From NCBI GenBank assembly GCA_041397765.1, contig JAWKWA010000003.1:62001-126000 (forward strand): 64,000 nucleotides of DNA, read 5' to 3'. A program made the position numbers and the translations under genes. The DNA is from JAWKWA01 sp041397765. Lineage in GTDB: Bacteria > Pseudomonadota > Alphaproteobacteria > Rhizobiales > Hyphomicrobiaceae. The notes beneath the pieces were generated by a model, which worked only from the letters and a program-made list of their open reading frames with translations, searched no databases and had not been told where the DNA came from. Positions 1 to 9,221 of the stretch are shown piece by piece (the first letter of the stretch is position 1; each line of letters opens with the position of its first letter).

Positions 1-688
1 AGCAATCGCGCTCGCCGAGGTGAATGGCCTTGCCCCGGCCGTCGCCGAGCACCTGGATCTCGATATGGCGCGGCTTGCCGAGATACTTCTCCAGATAGAC
101 CGCATCGTCGCCGAAGGCGGCCTTGGCCTCGGCCCGCGCCGTCGCGAGCGAGATCGGCAACTCCTCGGCGGTGCGCGCGACCTTCATGCCGCGCCCGCCG
201 CCGCCGGCCGCCGCCTTCACCAGCACCGGAAAACCGATGCCCTTGGCGACCTGCAGCGCCTCCGCGTCGCTGCCGACACCGCCCTCCGATCCCGGCACCA
301 CCGGAATGCCGAGCTTCTTGGCGGTCTCCTTGGCCTCGATCTTGTCGCCCATGATGCGGATATGCTCCGACGTCGGGCCGATGAAGGTGATCTCCTGCTC
401 CTCGAGGATCTCGGCGAAGCGCGCATTCTCGGAGAGGAAGCCATAGCCCGGATGCACCGCGTCGGCGCCGGTGATCTGGCAGGCGGTGATGAGGGCGGGG
501 ATGTTGAGATAGCTCTCGCGCGCCGGCGGCGGGCCGATGCACACGCTCTCGTCGGCGAGGCGGACATGCATGGCGTCGGCATCGGCCGTCGAATGCACCG
601 CCACCGTGGCGATGCCGAGCTCCTTGCAGGCCCGCTGGATGCGCAGCGCGATCTCGCCGCGATTGGCAATCAGGATCTTGTCGAACAT
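1..688 (-). CDS. accC: Acetyl-CoA carboxylase biotin carboxylase subunit AccC (partial)
   Basis: This subunit uses ATP and bicarbonate to carboxylate the biotin carried by AccB, the first half-reaction of acetyl-CoA carboxylase in fatty acid synthesis. Only the N-terminal 229 residues of about 450 are present, because the gene runs off the left edge of the window. Visible are the N-terminal segment IANRGEIALRI, the motif GYGFLSEN and the glycine-rich ATP-grasp loop KAAAGGGGRGMK. The ATG at 686-688 gives the usual MFDKILIANRGEI start. It is the last gene of a leftward run (M48 protease, DsbA-like, aroQ, accB, accC), 80 bp after accB. Confidence 0.97.
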   Translation of the reverse strand, partial: MFDKILIANRGEIALRIQRACKELGIATVAVHSTADADAMHVRLADESVCIGPPPARESYLNIPALITACQITGADAVHPGYGFLSENARFAEILEEQEITFIGPTSEHIRIMGDKIEAKETAKKLGIPVVPGSEGGVGSDAEALQVAKGIGFPVLVKAAAGGGGRGMKVARTAEELPISLATARAEAKAAFGDDAVYLEKYLGKPRHIEIQVLGDGRGKAIHLGERDC

Positions 689-768
689 GGTTCCGGGCCC
701 GGGTTCTGATGGCGTCGGGGCGGCCGTCGCGCCGGACCTGTCCGGGACGCGCCGGGCCCGCCCGCGGA

Positions 769-1290
769 CTATTCGATGATGACGAGCGGCTCGCCGTATT
801 CGACCGGCTGGCCGTTCTCCACGAGGATCGCCACGACCGTTCCGGGGCGATGGGCGGGGATCTGGTTCATGGTCTTCATGGCCTCGACGATCATCACCGT
901 CTGACCCTGTGCGACCCTGGCGCCGATCTCGACGAAGGCCGCGGCATTGGGGCCGGGGGCCCGATAAGCGGTGCCGACCATGGGCGATTTGACCGCGCCG
1001 GGATGCTCGGAGGCATCGCTCCCTTTGGCTGCTCCCGCGCCCGCCTCGGCCGCATGCGCGACCGGCGCGCCGGTGCTTCCATGGGCCACCGGATAGGGTG
1101 CGGCGAAGGCCGCGGCCGAAACGCCCCGGGCGACCCGCAGCCGTAATCCCTGATGCTCGATCTCGATCTCCGTCAGGCCTGTCTCGTCGAGGAGGCCGGC
1201 CAGATCGCGGATGATCTGCTTGTCGAACCCGGTGCGGCTGCCGTCGCCGGCGTCGTCCATCTCTTGGCTGGTAGGCTTCTGGCGGGCCAC
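769..1290 (-). CDS. accB: Acetyl-CoA carboxylase biotin carboxyl carrier protein AccB
   Basis: AccB carries the biotin that shuttles the carboxyl group between AccC and the carboxyltransferase subunits. The 173-residue length is normal. The C-terminal biotinyl domain shows EAMKTMN, whose lysine is the biotinylation site. It is preceded by an Ala/Gly/Pro-rich linker (about residues 55-95) and an N-terminal dimerisation part. The likely start is GTG at 1288-1290, because an AGGGGA Shine-Dalgarno sequence lies 6 bases upstream; the in-frame ATG at 1258-1260 has none. The gene lies between aroQ and accC, and birA at 40082-40915 encodes the enzyme expected to modify this protein. Confidence 0.96.
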   Translation of the reverse strand: MARQKPTSQEMDDAGDGSRTGFDKQIIRDLAGLLDETGLTEIEIEHQGLRLRVARGVSAAAFAAPYPVAHGSTGAPVAHAAEAGAGAAKGSDASEHPGAVKSPMVGTAYRAPGPNAAAFVEIGARVAQGQTVMIVEAMKTMNQIPAHRPGTVVAILVENGQPVEYGEPLVIIE

Positions 1291-1415
1291 GGTTCGTCCC
1301 CTGTTCGCGGTCTGTCGGGCAGTTTCCGCCCCGGCGGATACTGATCCGCGGCGGAAATTGCGGCAAGTCGGGCGGTCGCGTCGGGCCGCGCCTGGCTGAG
1401 GCGGCCCGGCATGCC

Positions 1416-1853
1416 CTAGCTCTGTATCATGCCGGCGAGCGCTTCGAGCGCCAGTTCATAGCCTTTCGCGCCCAATCCACAAATCACGCCGGTCGCGGCG
1501 AGCGAGACATAGGAGTGGTGGCGGAACGACTCCCGGCGGAAGATGTTGGAGATGTGCACCTCGACGACCGGCAACTCGGCCGCGGACAGCGCGTCGAGGA
1601 TGGCGATCGAGGTATGGGTATAGGCACCTGCATTCAGCACGATACCGGACGCCGTGTCGCGGGCCTCCTGGATCCAGCCGACCATCTCGCCCTCGCCATT
1701 CGACTGGCGGAAATCGATCTGCAGGCCGAGCGATGCTGCCTTTTCCCGGCACATCCGCGCGACATCGTCGAGCGTCGTCGCGCCGTAGATCGCCGGCTCG
1801 CGCCGGCCGAGCATGTTGAGATTGGGGCCGTTGAGGACGTAGATCGGCTTCAT
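1416..1853 (-). CDS. aroQ: Type II 3-dehydroquinate dehydratase
   Basis: This cytosolic enzyme dehydrates 3-dehydroquinate to 3-dehydroshikimate in the shikimate pathway. The 145-residue length is typical of the type II (dodecameric) family. Visible signatures are GPNLNMLG near the N-terminus, the tyrosine of AIYG, NAGAYTHTS, and the catalytic-histidine segment VEVHISN followed by RRESFRHHS. The start was placed at the ATG at 1851-1853, which directly gives MKPIYVLNGPNLNML. The frame stays open upstream, but that part has no family similarity. This ATG overlaps the stop of the DsbA-like gene as ATGA, so translational coupling is likely. Confidence 0.96.
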   Translation of the reverse strand: MKPIYVLNGPNLNMLGRREPAIYGATTLDDVARMCREKAASLGLQIDFRQSNGEGEMVGWIQEARDTASGIVLNAGAYTHTSIAILDALSAAELPVVEVHISNIFRRESFRHHSYVSLAATGVICGLGAKGYELALEALAGMIQS

Positions 1854-2902
1854 CGCTGCCCGCCTGTCTCGAGGAACCGCCGTTCGAGGTCCAATGCCGG
1901 CCGCGGTATCGGGGCGGCCGTCCGCCGAGCCCCCGACCCGTCGCCAAGACGGCCGGGGGCCGACGACAGCGCGCCCCTTGCTAGCAGCATTCGGGAACCG
2001 GCGACAGTCCCGGCCGACCGGCGCCTGCCGGGGCACGAGCGTTCCGCAACCGGCGGGACGACGACTGCGACGGCATCCTCGACGAGGGGCTCGCCCTTCC
2101 TGACCTGGGCGACCCGCGCCTTCAACTGGTCGAGCAGATCCTCCGGTGCGCCGGGGATGATCTTGTCGCCGACGAAGAAGTGCGGCGTGCCCTGGATGCC
2201 CATCTTCTCGGCGAGGTCACGCACCTCGGTGATCTCGGCGGTCGTCGCGTCGGAGACCATATCGGCCTTCAGCTTGTCCATGTCGAGGCCGAGCTTCTTG
2301 GCGATGGCGAGGGCCGAGGCCTCGTTGACCTTGCCGCCATGCTCGAACAGCGCCCGGTGCACGTCCCAGTAGCGCCCCTGCTCCTTGGCGGCGATGGCGA
2401 CACGGGCAGCCGCCTCGCTGTCGGCGCCGAAGATCGGGAACTCCTTGAACACCACCCGGACCTTCTTGTCGCCCTCGACCAGGGCGGCGATGTCCTTGAT
2501 GGCGCGGCGGCAATAGCCGCAATTGTAGTCGAAGAACTCGACCACGGTGACATCGGCATCGGCGGCGCCGACCGATGGGGCGGCCTTGGCATGGAATAGG
2601 GCGCCGGCCTCGGCCGACAGCGCAGCGGCCATATGCGCCTCGCGCTGGGCGTCCATCTTCGCCTCGAAGGCCTGCTGTACCTCGAGCATGATCTCAGGGT
2701 TGTTGAGCAGGTAGTCGCGCACGATCTGCTCGATCGCCTGCTTCTGCGTGCCCGAGAACTCCTCCCCCGCCGCATAGGCCGAGGGACGGTCCATGAGGCT
2801 GAGACCGGCGCCGACCGTCAGCGCGAGGGCGGCGATCGCCGATGCGCCGATGCCGAGGCTGTTGCGGAACGGCTTCGACAGCCGGGCGATAGGTTTGCTC
2901 AT
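1850..2902 (-). CDS. DsbA-family thiol:disulfide oxidoreductase with unusual C-terminal tail
   Basis: This is a periplasmic thioredoxin-fold protein of the DsbA/Com1 group, expected to form or shuffle disulfides. An N-terminal signal segment (about residues 18-45, ending near AYA) is followed by an alpha-helical region and the redox motif CGYC within FFDYNCGYCRRA. The cis-proline loop is visible as GTPHFF. The ATG at 2900-2902 has an AGGAGA ribosome site 8 bases upstream. Family members usually end near residue 255. Here about 95 more residues follow, rich in Arg, Ala, Gly and Pro, and running into the start of aroQ (ATGA overlap). That tail looks like read-through of spacer DNA rather than a domain; a lost stop or small indel near 2110-2140 could explain it. 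The gene follows the M48 protease. Confidence 0.85.
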   Translation of the reverse strand: MSKPIARLSKPFRNSLGIGASAIAALALTVGAGLSLMDRPSAYAAGEEFSGTQKQAIEQIVRDYLLNNPEIMLEVQQAFEAKMDAQREAHMAAALSAEAGALFHAKAAPSVGAADADVTVVEFFDYNCGYCRRAIKDIAALVEGDKKVRVVFKEFPIFGADSEAAARVAIAAKEQGRYWDVHRALFEHGGKVNEASALAIAKKLGLDMDKLKADMVSDATTAEITEVRDLAEKMGIQGTPHFFVGDKIIPGAPEDLLDQLKARVAQVRKGEPLVEDAVAVVVPPVAERSCPGRRRSAGTVAGSRMLLARGALSSAPGRLGDGSGARRTAAPIPRPALDLERRFLETGGQR

Positions 2903-3005
2903 CTCTCTCGTCTCCTTGCCGCGCCGGCGGCGCCTGGGCTTCGTCTTCGTCTCGGCTTATGTCGGATCTGGGGCAAGCCCATGCAAGCCCGCCCGGAAAC
3001 CGACC

Positions 3006-4418
3006 TCAGCTCGGTGCTTCGAGCGTCAGGATGTCGTCGGCCCGCAGCCATTGCGGCGACCCGGACTTGAAGAAGGGCTGGGCGCGCTTGGCGAAAGCCT
3101 TGGCATCCTTCAACTTTCCTTCGAGCAGCGAGGCATAGGCGGTCGCCAGATAGGCCTGCCCTTCCTCGCCCTGGCTGTAATAGGCGTTGGCGAGCATGCG
3201 GTACCCTTGCGCATCCTCCTCCTCGGCGAGCGAGCGGCGCAGCAGCTCGATGGCGGCCTTGATCTGCGTCTTGTCGCCGGCGCGGATGATCGCCGTCGCC
3301 AGCTCGATGCGGATGAGCCCGGTGTCGGCCAGCGCCATCGCCTTCTTCAACGGGGCGATGGCGGCCTTCGCATCGCCCTTCCGCATCAGGAAGTCGCCCT
3401 TCAGCTCGTGGAAATAGGCGTAGTTGGGCTCGGCGCGGATCAATTCGTCGATGAGCGGCATCGCCTCGTTGATGCCCTTGGAGAAGAAGGTCGCGATCGC
3501 CCGGGCATAGCGCGCCGGCAGGCTCTGATCGCTCGAGGGGTAGCGGTTGAAGACGATCGCCGGCCGCTCCAGATAGCCCGACAGCTTGGCACGCATCAGG
3601 TCGTGCCTGAGCTGCAGCATCGGGTCGTCCTTCTTGTCGAAATATGGGCTCTTGTGGGCGAGCTCGCGCAGGTGGTCGATGCGGTCGCGCGCCATCGGAT
3701 GGCTGCGGACATAGGGATCCTTGAAGCGCGGATCGCTGAACATCTCCTGCTCGGCGAAAGTCTCGAAGGTCTTCAGCATCCCCTCTGCCGACTGGTGCGT
3801 GGCGTCGAGATAGGCGACGCCTGCCTGGTCGGCCGAGAATTCCTGCACGCGCCGGTAGGCGAGGATCGAGCGCGTGATCACGTCGGAGGAGCCGAGGAAC
3901 ACACCCTGGCCGGCACCCCCGAGCGCATCCTTGGTGTCCTGGTCGCCCGAGGTCGCGCCCGCGATCATGGCGCCGATGCCGAGGATCTGCATGAGCAGCG
4001 CGCGCGTCGAATCCTTGGCGACCTTCTCGCGCAGGCCCGCCATATGCCCGCCCGCGATATGGCCCGTCTCGTGCGCGATCACGCCGATGATCTGGTTGGG
4101 CGTCTCGGCCTGGATGAGCGCGCCCGTATTGATGAACACGTTGCGGCCGTCGAGCACGAAGGCGTTGAAGGTGCGGTCGTTGACGATGCGGATGCGGATG
4201 CGCTGGCGCCCGAGCCCGGCGGCCTGGAAGATCGGCTGGGCGTAGAGATTGAGCAGGTCCTCGATCTCGGCGTCGCGGATGAAGCGCAGGCCCTGCGCCG
4301 AGGCGGAGCTCGGCGGCCAGACGAGGGCGAGCGCGAGCAGCACGAGGGCGACCACATGGCGGCCGTCCCGCCTCCCAGCCGAGGAAAGCGCACGCATCGC
4401 CGGCCGCCGGTCCGGCAT
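3006..4418 (-). CDS. M48-family metalloprotease with TPR repeats (BepA-like)
   Basis: This is a periplasmic zinc metalloprotease related to BepA/YfgC, a group that surveys outer-membrane protein assembly. The 470-residue protein begins with a signal peptide ending near SASAQG. The zinc motif HETGH lies in GVIAHETGHIAGGHMAG, and the third-ligand segment appears as QEFSADQAGVAYL. The C-terminal half is helical and TPR-like, with repeats such as AYFHELKGDFLMRKGDAKAA. I chose the ATG at 4416-4418 because GGGAGG lies 9 bases upstream; the ATG at 4395-4397 is an alternative. It is the first gene of the leftward run into dsbA-like, aroQ and accBC, so those genes may share its promoter. Confidence 0.92.
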   Translation of the reverse strand: MPDRRPAMRALSSAGRRDGRHVVALVLLALALVWPPSSASAQGLRFIRDAEIEDLLNLYAQPIFQAAGLGRQRIRIRIVNDRTFNAFVLDGRNVFINTGALIQAETPNQIIGVIAHETGHIAGGHMAGLREKVAKDSTRALLMQILGIGAMIAGATSGDQDTKDALGGAGQGVFLGSSDVITRSILAYRRVQEFSADQAGVAYLDATHQSAEGMLKTFETFAEQEMFSDPRFKDPYVRSHPMARDRIDHLRELAHKSPYFDKKDDPMLQLRHDLMRAKLSGYLERPAIVFNRYPSSDQSLPARYARAIATFFSKGINEAMPLIDELIRAEPNYAYFHELKGDFLMRKGDAKAAIAPLKKAMALADTGLIRIELATAIIRAGDKTQIKAAIELLRRSLAEEEDAQGYRMLANAYYSQGEEGQAYLATAYASLLEGKLKDAKAFAKRAQPFFKSGSPQWLRADDILTLEAPS

Positions 4419-4825
4419 GTCGTCGAGCCTCCCGATGACCTCCTGCGGACATTGTGCCCTAGCGCTCCTTCCCCGGGCGCGCCGAGGCGCCTCCCATCCA
4501 TCTGACGCCATCGTCGCCGGCCGGCGAGCCTCGCGCCGTGACGAGGGTCGCTGCCGCCATCCCCTCGGCGGCTCTCTCGCGGCGCTCTGCCATTGGAATG
4601 CGACCATGGTCGGGCATGGTCCCGGTTCCGTGCCTGCTTCCAAGAGCCGCACCAGCGCGAAATCTAGTGAGCCGGTCACCGGGGGTCAACGCATGTGCTG
4701 GTCAACATCGCGTCAGGGTGACTAAATCCGGTGGGCATTGCTGATCGTGGGTGCTGCGGATGGGGGCCGGTCGGCCGTCCCGAACCCGACCCGCCGGGCA
4801 CGCCGCGTTCGAGGAGAAAGCACCG
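4419..4825. other. Divergent intergenic region between the M48 protease and the aminotransferase
   Basis: This 407-bp gap must hold the promoters of two divergent units. I see no supported gene. Three GGTCA words at 4674, 4684 and 4700, followed by an A/T-richer stretch near 4715-4735, could be part of a control site, but no clear -35/-10 pair or operator can be named. Confidence 0.4.
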
Positions 4826-6025
4826 ATGGCCGATCTGAACGAGGGTCTCGACCGACGCGCCGCCGGCATCGCCGCCTCGCTGCGCAGCGAGATCGACGCC
4901 TTCATCGTCATGGACGTGATGCGCGAGGCCAATGCCCGCGAGGCGGCTGGCGAGCGCATCATCCACATGGAGGTCGGCCAGCCCGCCACGCCGGCGCCCC
5001 GCAGCGCCCTCGAGGCGGCGCGGCGTGCCCTCGATACCGACCGGCTCGGCTATACCGAGGCGCTCGGCCTGCCGGCTTTGCGCGCGCGCATCGCCCGCCA
5101 TTATCGCGAGCGCCACGGCCTCGACATCGGGGCGGCTCGCGTTGTGGTGACGGCCGGATCGTCGGCAGGCTTCGTGCTCGCCTTCCTCGCCCTCTTCGAT
5201 CCGGGCGACCGCGTCGCCCTGCCTTCGCCCGGCTATCCCTGCTATCGCCACATCCTGACCGCCCTTGGCTGCCGGCCCCATCTGATCGAGACCGGGCCGC
5301 AGGGCCGCTGGATGCCCGATGGCGCCATGATCGGCAGGGCCGCGACCATGGCGGGAGAGGGGCCATTGAAGGGGCTGCTGGTCGCAAGCCCGGCCAATCC
5401 GACCGGCACCATGCTTTCGCCCGACCAGCTCGCCGGTCTCATCGCCGCCTGCCGGACGCACGGCCTCGCCTTCATCTCCGACGAGATCTATCACGGCCTC
5501 ACCTATGAGGGGCCCGCCGCGACCGCCCTGTCGTTCGGCGAGGACGTCGTCGTCATCAACAGCTTCTCGAAATATTTCTCGATGACCGGCTGGCGGATCG
5601 GCTGGATGGTGGTGCCCGAGGCGCTCGTCCGCCCGATCGAGCGTCTCGCCCAGAACCTCTACATCTCGCCCTCGACCATCGCCCAGCACGCCGCCATCGG
5701 TGCCTTCGACGCCGGCGACGAGCTCGAGGCCAACCGCCTCGTCTATGCGCGCAACCGCGCCCTTCTGCTGGAGGGGCTGCCCGCGGCCGGCTTCCGCGAG
5801 ATCCTGCCGGCGGACGGCGCCTTCTACCTCTATGCCGATGTCGGGCACTGGACGGACGATGCCCGCGCCTTCGCCCGTCGCCTGCTGGCCGAGACCGGCA
5901 TCGCAACCACCCCCGGCCTCGACTTCGACGCCACGCGAGGCAACCGCTATCTTCGCCTCTCCTATGCCGGCGCCACCTCGGCCATGGTCGAGGCGCTCGA
6001 AAGGCTCGTTCGCTGGCGGCCGTGA
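4826..6025 (+). CDS. Class I/II pyridoxal-phosphate aminotransferase
   Basis: This is a fold-type I PLP aminotransferase, likely cytosolic; the amino-acid substrate cannot be told from sequence. The 399-residue length fits. Family features in order are the glycine-rich TAGSSAGF, NPTG within ASPANPTGTM, SDEIYHGL with the cofactor-binding Asp/Tyr, the Schiff-base lysine in NSFSKYFSMTGWRIGW, and the arginine near the end (NRYLRLSYA) that binds substrate carboxylate. The ATG at 4826-4828 follows GAGGAGAAAG at an appropriate distance. The open frame extends 25 codons upstream without family similarity. It stands alone, divergent from the M48 gene. Confidence 0.93.
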   Translation: MADLNEGLDRRAAGIAASLRSEIDAFIVMDVMREANAREAAGERIIHMEVGQPATPAPRSALEAARRALDTDRLGYTEALGLPALRARIARHYRERHGLDIGAARVVVTAGSSAGFVLAFLALFDPGDRVALPSPGYPCYRHILTALGCRPHLIETGPQGRWMPDGAMIGRAATMAGEGPLKGLLVASPANPTGTMLSPDQLAGLIAACRTHGLAFISDEIYHGLTYEGPAATALSFGEDVVVINSFSKYFSMTGWRIGWMVVPEALVRPIERLAQNLYISPSTIAQHAAIGAFDAGDELEANRLVYARNRALLLEGLPAAGFREILPADGAFYLYADVGHWTDDARAFARRLLAETGIATTPGLDFDATRGNRYLRLSYAGATSAMVEALERLVRWRP

Positions 6026-6184
6026 GGAACGGGGGATGAGCCGCGCGAACGCCATGCGCGGTGCGGGGAGGAGCGGCAACTGGCGCGGCGTCGGCCGGAG
6101 ATGGGTGTGCCACCGCCTGCACGGACGAACGGCGCCGGTGCCGGGGTCCACGATCGGCAGTCCGCAGCCGAACGGATCGGCGCC

Positions 6185-6472
6185 TCAGAACGGTGGCGTC
6201 ACCGCGCCCCGCCCCATCACCCGGGCGATGGCGACACGCGCCATGATCTCGGATGCCGCAGGCCGGCCCGCGCCTTCGCCGACCGGCAGGCTGCCCCCCG
6301 CCCCCGTCAACTCGTCGCGATCCGCCTCGGCGAGGACGTCGCCCGTCATGGCCGTGTCCAGCTGCGCGAAGGCTGAATCGGGCATCTGAGGTCCCGAAGA
6401 GCAACCGGCCGCGACGAGAATGAGCGCCAGTCCGAGAACGGCCGGCACCAGGGGCAATGAGCGTGACGCCAT
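6185..6472 (-). CDS. Small putative lipoprotein
   Basis: This 95-residue protein starts with a short basic segment and a hydrophobic stretch ending in VAAGC, a good lipobox for signal peptidase II, so it is probably anchored in a membrane facing the periplasm. The remainder (residues 27-95) is polar to moderately hydrophobic, with DSAFAQLDTAMTGD and a helix-like end, and I recognise no domain. The ATG at 6470-6472 has no strong ribosome site. No near neighbour shares its direction, so context gives no hint of function. The lipobox is the main reason to call it real. Confidence 0.5.
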   Translation of the reverse strand: MASRSLPLVPAVLGLALILVAAGCSSGPQMPDSAFAQLDTAMTGDVLAEADRDELTGAGGSLPVGEGAGRPAASEIMARVAIARVMGRGAVTPPF

Positions 6473-6975
6473 ACGCGGGAACTCGTCTATGGGCTGTGAC
6501 GGAGCTGTTCTTGGCCGGCCAGGCGAGCCCGACCGGCGAGCGGGATGGTCGGGGAGCGGGCAGGTCCGGTCAACGCGACATCGCCGGAGCGCCGTGCGAT
6601 CGGCCCCGCTCTGTGGCGCGATCTCCACAGGCCTTCCCCGTTGTCCACAGCCCTGCCCGCGCCGCCGGTCCAGGCCCCGCGAAGGCCGGATTGATTTTAG
6701 GGTTAGCCGGAGATTGACGAGACAGGTCAATGATTTGCTAGCGGATGCTCATGATCGGGAATTTCGCCCTGAATGGCGCAATCCCGGGCAAATTCGGCAG
6801 TCTTTTGTCTCGGATTCGGCTTCAATCAGAGCCTGCGGCGATGCCCGCGGTTTACCTCTTGTTCGCCGATCATCAGCCATCGTCTCAACGTGCGATGCAC
6901 CCGGTCGTTGGGGCCGGAACCGTCCAGGACGGCAATGGGAGAAACGGCGCACTGGCGCCGATGGAGTGTTGAGAC
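6473..6975. other. Non-coding stretch upstream of the Sel1-repeat gene
   Basis: Over about 500 bp no gene can be supported on either strand. The part from 6690 to 6850 is less GC-rich than its surroundings and is the likely place for the promoter of the gene at 6976. Two CCACAG words near 6626 and 6645 recall DnaA or Lrp-type sites but are too short to call. Confidence 0.35.
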
Positions 6976-7245
6976 ATGGCACGCGCATTCTCGATGGGGC
7001 ACGAGGCCCCGCTCGCCGGCGGCCCCGCCGCCTCGACCGACGCGCTCTACGAGCTCGGTCTCATGTACTGCACCGGCCGCGGTGTCGCGGCGGACCTCGT
7101 GGCCGCCCACAAATGGTTCAATCTCGCCGCCCTCAAGGGCAACGCTGCCGCCAAGACCTACCGGGCCGAGATCGCGCGCGAGATGACGAAGGCCGAGATC
7201 GCCGAGGCACAGCGTCTGGCTCGCGAGTATCTGAAGGGCCATTGA
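6976..7245 (+). CDS. Sel1-repeat family small protein
   Basis: This 89-residue protein has one Sel1-like (TPR-related) repeat at about residues 22-57, with the diagnostic pattern ALYELGLMYCTGRGV followed by AAHKWFNLAALKGN. A charged helix (EIAREMTKAEIAEAQRLAREYL) follows. There is no signal peptide or membrane segment, so it is probably cytosolic. Sel1 repeats bind protein partners; no partner is evident here. The ATG follows GGAG at about 9 bases. It converges with the phosphotransferase gene at 7355. Confidence 0.85.
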   Translation: MARAFSMGHEAPLAGGPAASTDALYELGLMYCTGRGVAADLVAAHKWFNLAALKGNAAAKTYRAEIAREMTKAEIAEAQRLAREYLKGH

Positions 7246-7354
7246 GGCGCGCGGCGCAACACGGGTGATCTGCCGGTGCGCTGCGACGCGTCAGCCCTCG
7301 GCACGGCCCGCCGCATGGGCCGACGCCCCGAGCGAGCGCATCTCGCCCGCCGTC

Positions 7355-8284
7355 TCAGCCGCGCCTCACCGCCTCCACATGGCCGGCGAACTGCCGATCG
7401 GCCATCAGCCGTTTGCAGCGCTCGAAGCGGTTGGTCGCATAGGCCCAGAAGTCGTCGGCCGGATTCTTGTTGGCGTGCTGGATGAGCCCCCAGAGTGTCC
7501 ACAAGAGGTCGCACATGGCCTTGTAGATGACGATGCGTCCGCGCTCGGCCGATGAGGGGGCGCCGCCGAAATAGGACAGGATCATCTCCTCGTCCTGGTC
7601 GGCGTCGAAGCCGCCCTCGACCGAGAGGTCGCCGAGGTCCCACATCGGGTCGTTCATGCCCGAATACTCCCAGTCGACGATCCACATCCGGCTGCCGGTG
7701 TCGAGGAAGTTCTCGCACAAGGGATCGCAATGGCACGGCACGAGGGGCAGCGGCCGCTGATCGAGCGCGCGCCGCACCGTCTCCGCCTCCTTCAGCACGT
7801 CGTGATAGCCGGCGGGAAAAGCGACGTCCTTTCCCGAAAGCACCTTCAGATAGTCGTCGATCATGCGGAACAGCTCGAAGCGGAAATTGAAGGTCTCGCC
7901 CGAGCGATGCAGCTTGCGGAAGGCGAGCCCGGCCCGCCCCGGCGCACCCCGGACGTCACGGAACAGCCGCGGCGTCATGGTCACCGCCCCCTCGACGAAC
8001 TCCGTCAGCATGATGCCCGAGGCGGGATCGGCGTGGATCACCTCCGGCGACACCCCGGCCCGCGCCGCCGCCCGTGCCGCCACCGCCTCGACCGAGCGGT
8101 CGATATAGTCCTCCGTTCCCCGTCCGGGCAGTCTCAGCACATAGGAGCGGCCGGCGCAGTCGACGCGGAACACCAGATTGGTGAGACCGCCGAGCCGGGC
8201 GATCTCCACCTCACCCCGACCGGCCGATACGAAGAACGCCAGCCGCGCGATCGCCGCGCGTGCCTCGTCGATATCCCCGCTCAT
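7355..8284 (-). CDS. Choline/aminoglycoside kinase-like phosphotransferase
   Basis: This 309-residue protein has the protein-kinase-like fold of choline/ethanolamine kinases and APH enzymes. It shows a G-rich nucleotide segment (RLGGLTNLVFRV), the catalytic loop HCDPLCENF (HxDxxxxN pattern) and the metal-binding aspartate in IVDWEYSGMNDP, a form typical of choline kinases. It would phosphorylate a small alcohol or amine using ATP, with choline the most likely substrate because the upstream genes encode a quaternary-amine importer. It lies 48 bp after a related but frameshifted gene, probably its tandem duplicate. The substrate is inferred, not shown. Confidence 0.82.
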   Translation of the reverse strand: MSGDIDEARAAIARLAFFVSAGRGEVEIARLGGLTNLVFRVDCAGRSYVLRLPGRGTEDYIDRSVEAVAARAAARAGVSPEVIHADPASGIMLTEFVEGAVTMTPRLFRDVRGAPGRAGLAFRKLHRSGETFNFRFELFRMIDDYLKVLSGKDVAFPAGYHDVLKEAETVRRALDQRPLPLVPCHCDPLCENFLDTGSRMWIVDWEYSGMNDPMWDLGDLSVEGGFDADQDEEMILSYFGGAPSSAERGRIVIYKAMCDLLWTLWGLIQHANKNPADDFWAYATNRFERCKRLMADRQFAGHVEAVRRG

Positions 8285-8332
8285 ACGCCCGTGCCTCCTC
8301 CCGCCCGTTGGACGCCGCAGCGCCCCTCGCCG

Positions 8333-9210
8333 TCACCTGGCCCCATGGCTCGCAAGCGCCGCCTCGAACCGCCCGAGATAGTCGGCCGTATAGGCCTTGA
8401 AGTCGAAATCGAGACTGGAATGGATCTCGGCCACCATGCTCCACATGGTCTCGCGCAGCAGCGATGCGCATTTCATCGCCGAGAGCCTGTGACGCAATTG
8501 ATCGTCGGCCGGGCGATCGAAATAGGCCTCGAGCACCCGGTCCTCCTGCGCAGCCGACAGGCCGTTGTTGCTCGACAGATTGGCGAGATCGAACAGCGGC
8601 GTGTTGAAGCCGGCATAGTCCCAGTCGATCAGCCATAGCCGCGTGCCGTCGTCGATGAAATTGCCGGCGAGCAGATCGTTGTGCGCATAGACGACGTCGA
8701 TTGGGCCGAGATCCCGCTCCAGATCCTCCGCCGCCGCGACGAGTGCTCTGAGGCGCGGCGTATAGGGACTGCCGCAGTCGTGCAGCGTGTGCGCATAGTC
8801 GCGCACGATGTGGAACACCCAGAAGATCAGCGCCGCCCCGCGCAGCCGCTGCGGCATCTCGATGTGCACCCGGCGAATGAGCGGCAATGCGCTCCAGATT
8901 GCGGTCGTCGCGCACGTCTGCGGCCGTGAAGGTCCGCCCCTCGATGAAGCGGAAGACGAGGATGCCGGGCTCGGCATGGACGAGATCGGGCGAGAGGCCC
9001 GCCGCCATCGCCGCCTCGCTCGCCGCCCGCTCGTTGAAGCGCATCACCTGATGCACCGGAGTCGTCGCCGACCCGCACGAAATAGCGCTGGCCGGCATGG
9101 CGGACGGTGAAATTGGTGTTGGTGATGCCGCCCGAGAGCGGCTCGGCTCGACCCGGGCACCGGCCCCAGGCCGAGTGCTCGACGCGCCGCCTCGCGTCGT
9201 CTGCGCTCAT
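8333..9210 (-). pseudogene. Second choline-kinase-like phosphotransferase, frameshifted
   Basis: Three reading frames together give a complete relative of the gene at 7355. The first frame starts at the ATG at 9208-9210, after a GGGAGGAG ribosome site, and runs to YFVRVGDD. The second covers VHQVMRFNERAASEAAMAAG to the segment DDRNLERIAA. The third covers IRRVHIEMPQRLRG to the end, including HNDLLAGNF (HxDxxxxN) and LIDWDYAGFNTP. Breaks fall near 9062 and 8882. All catalytic residues survive, so small deletions in the sequence are a fair alternative to real decay. The ribosome site lies within the permease 3' end, so the two genes were probably co-transcribed. Confidence 0.75.
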
Positions 9211-9221
9211 CGTCTCCTCCC

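Noticed and set aside
6620..6660. CCACAG words that might be DnaA boxes or a replication origin.
   Set aside because: Only two short matches, no cluster of 9-mers, no A/T-rich unwinding region and no replication genes nearby.
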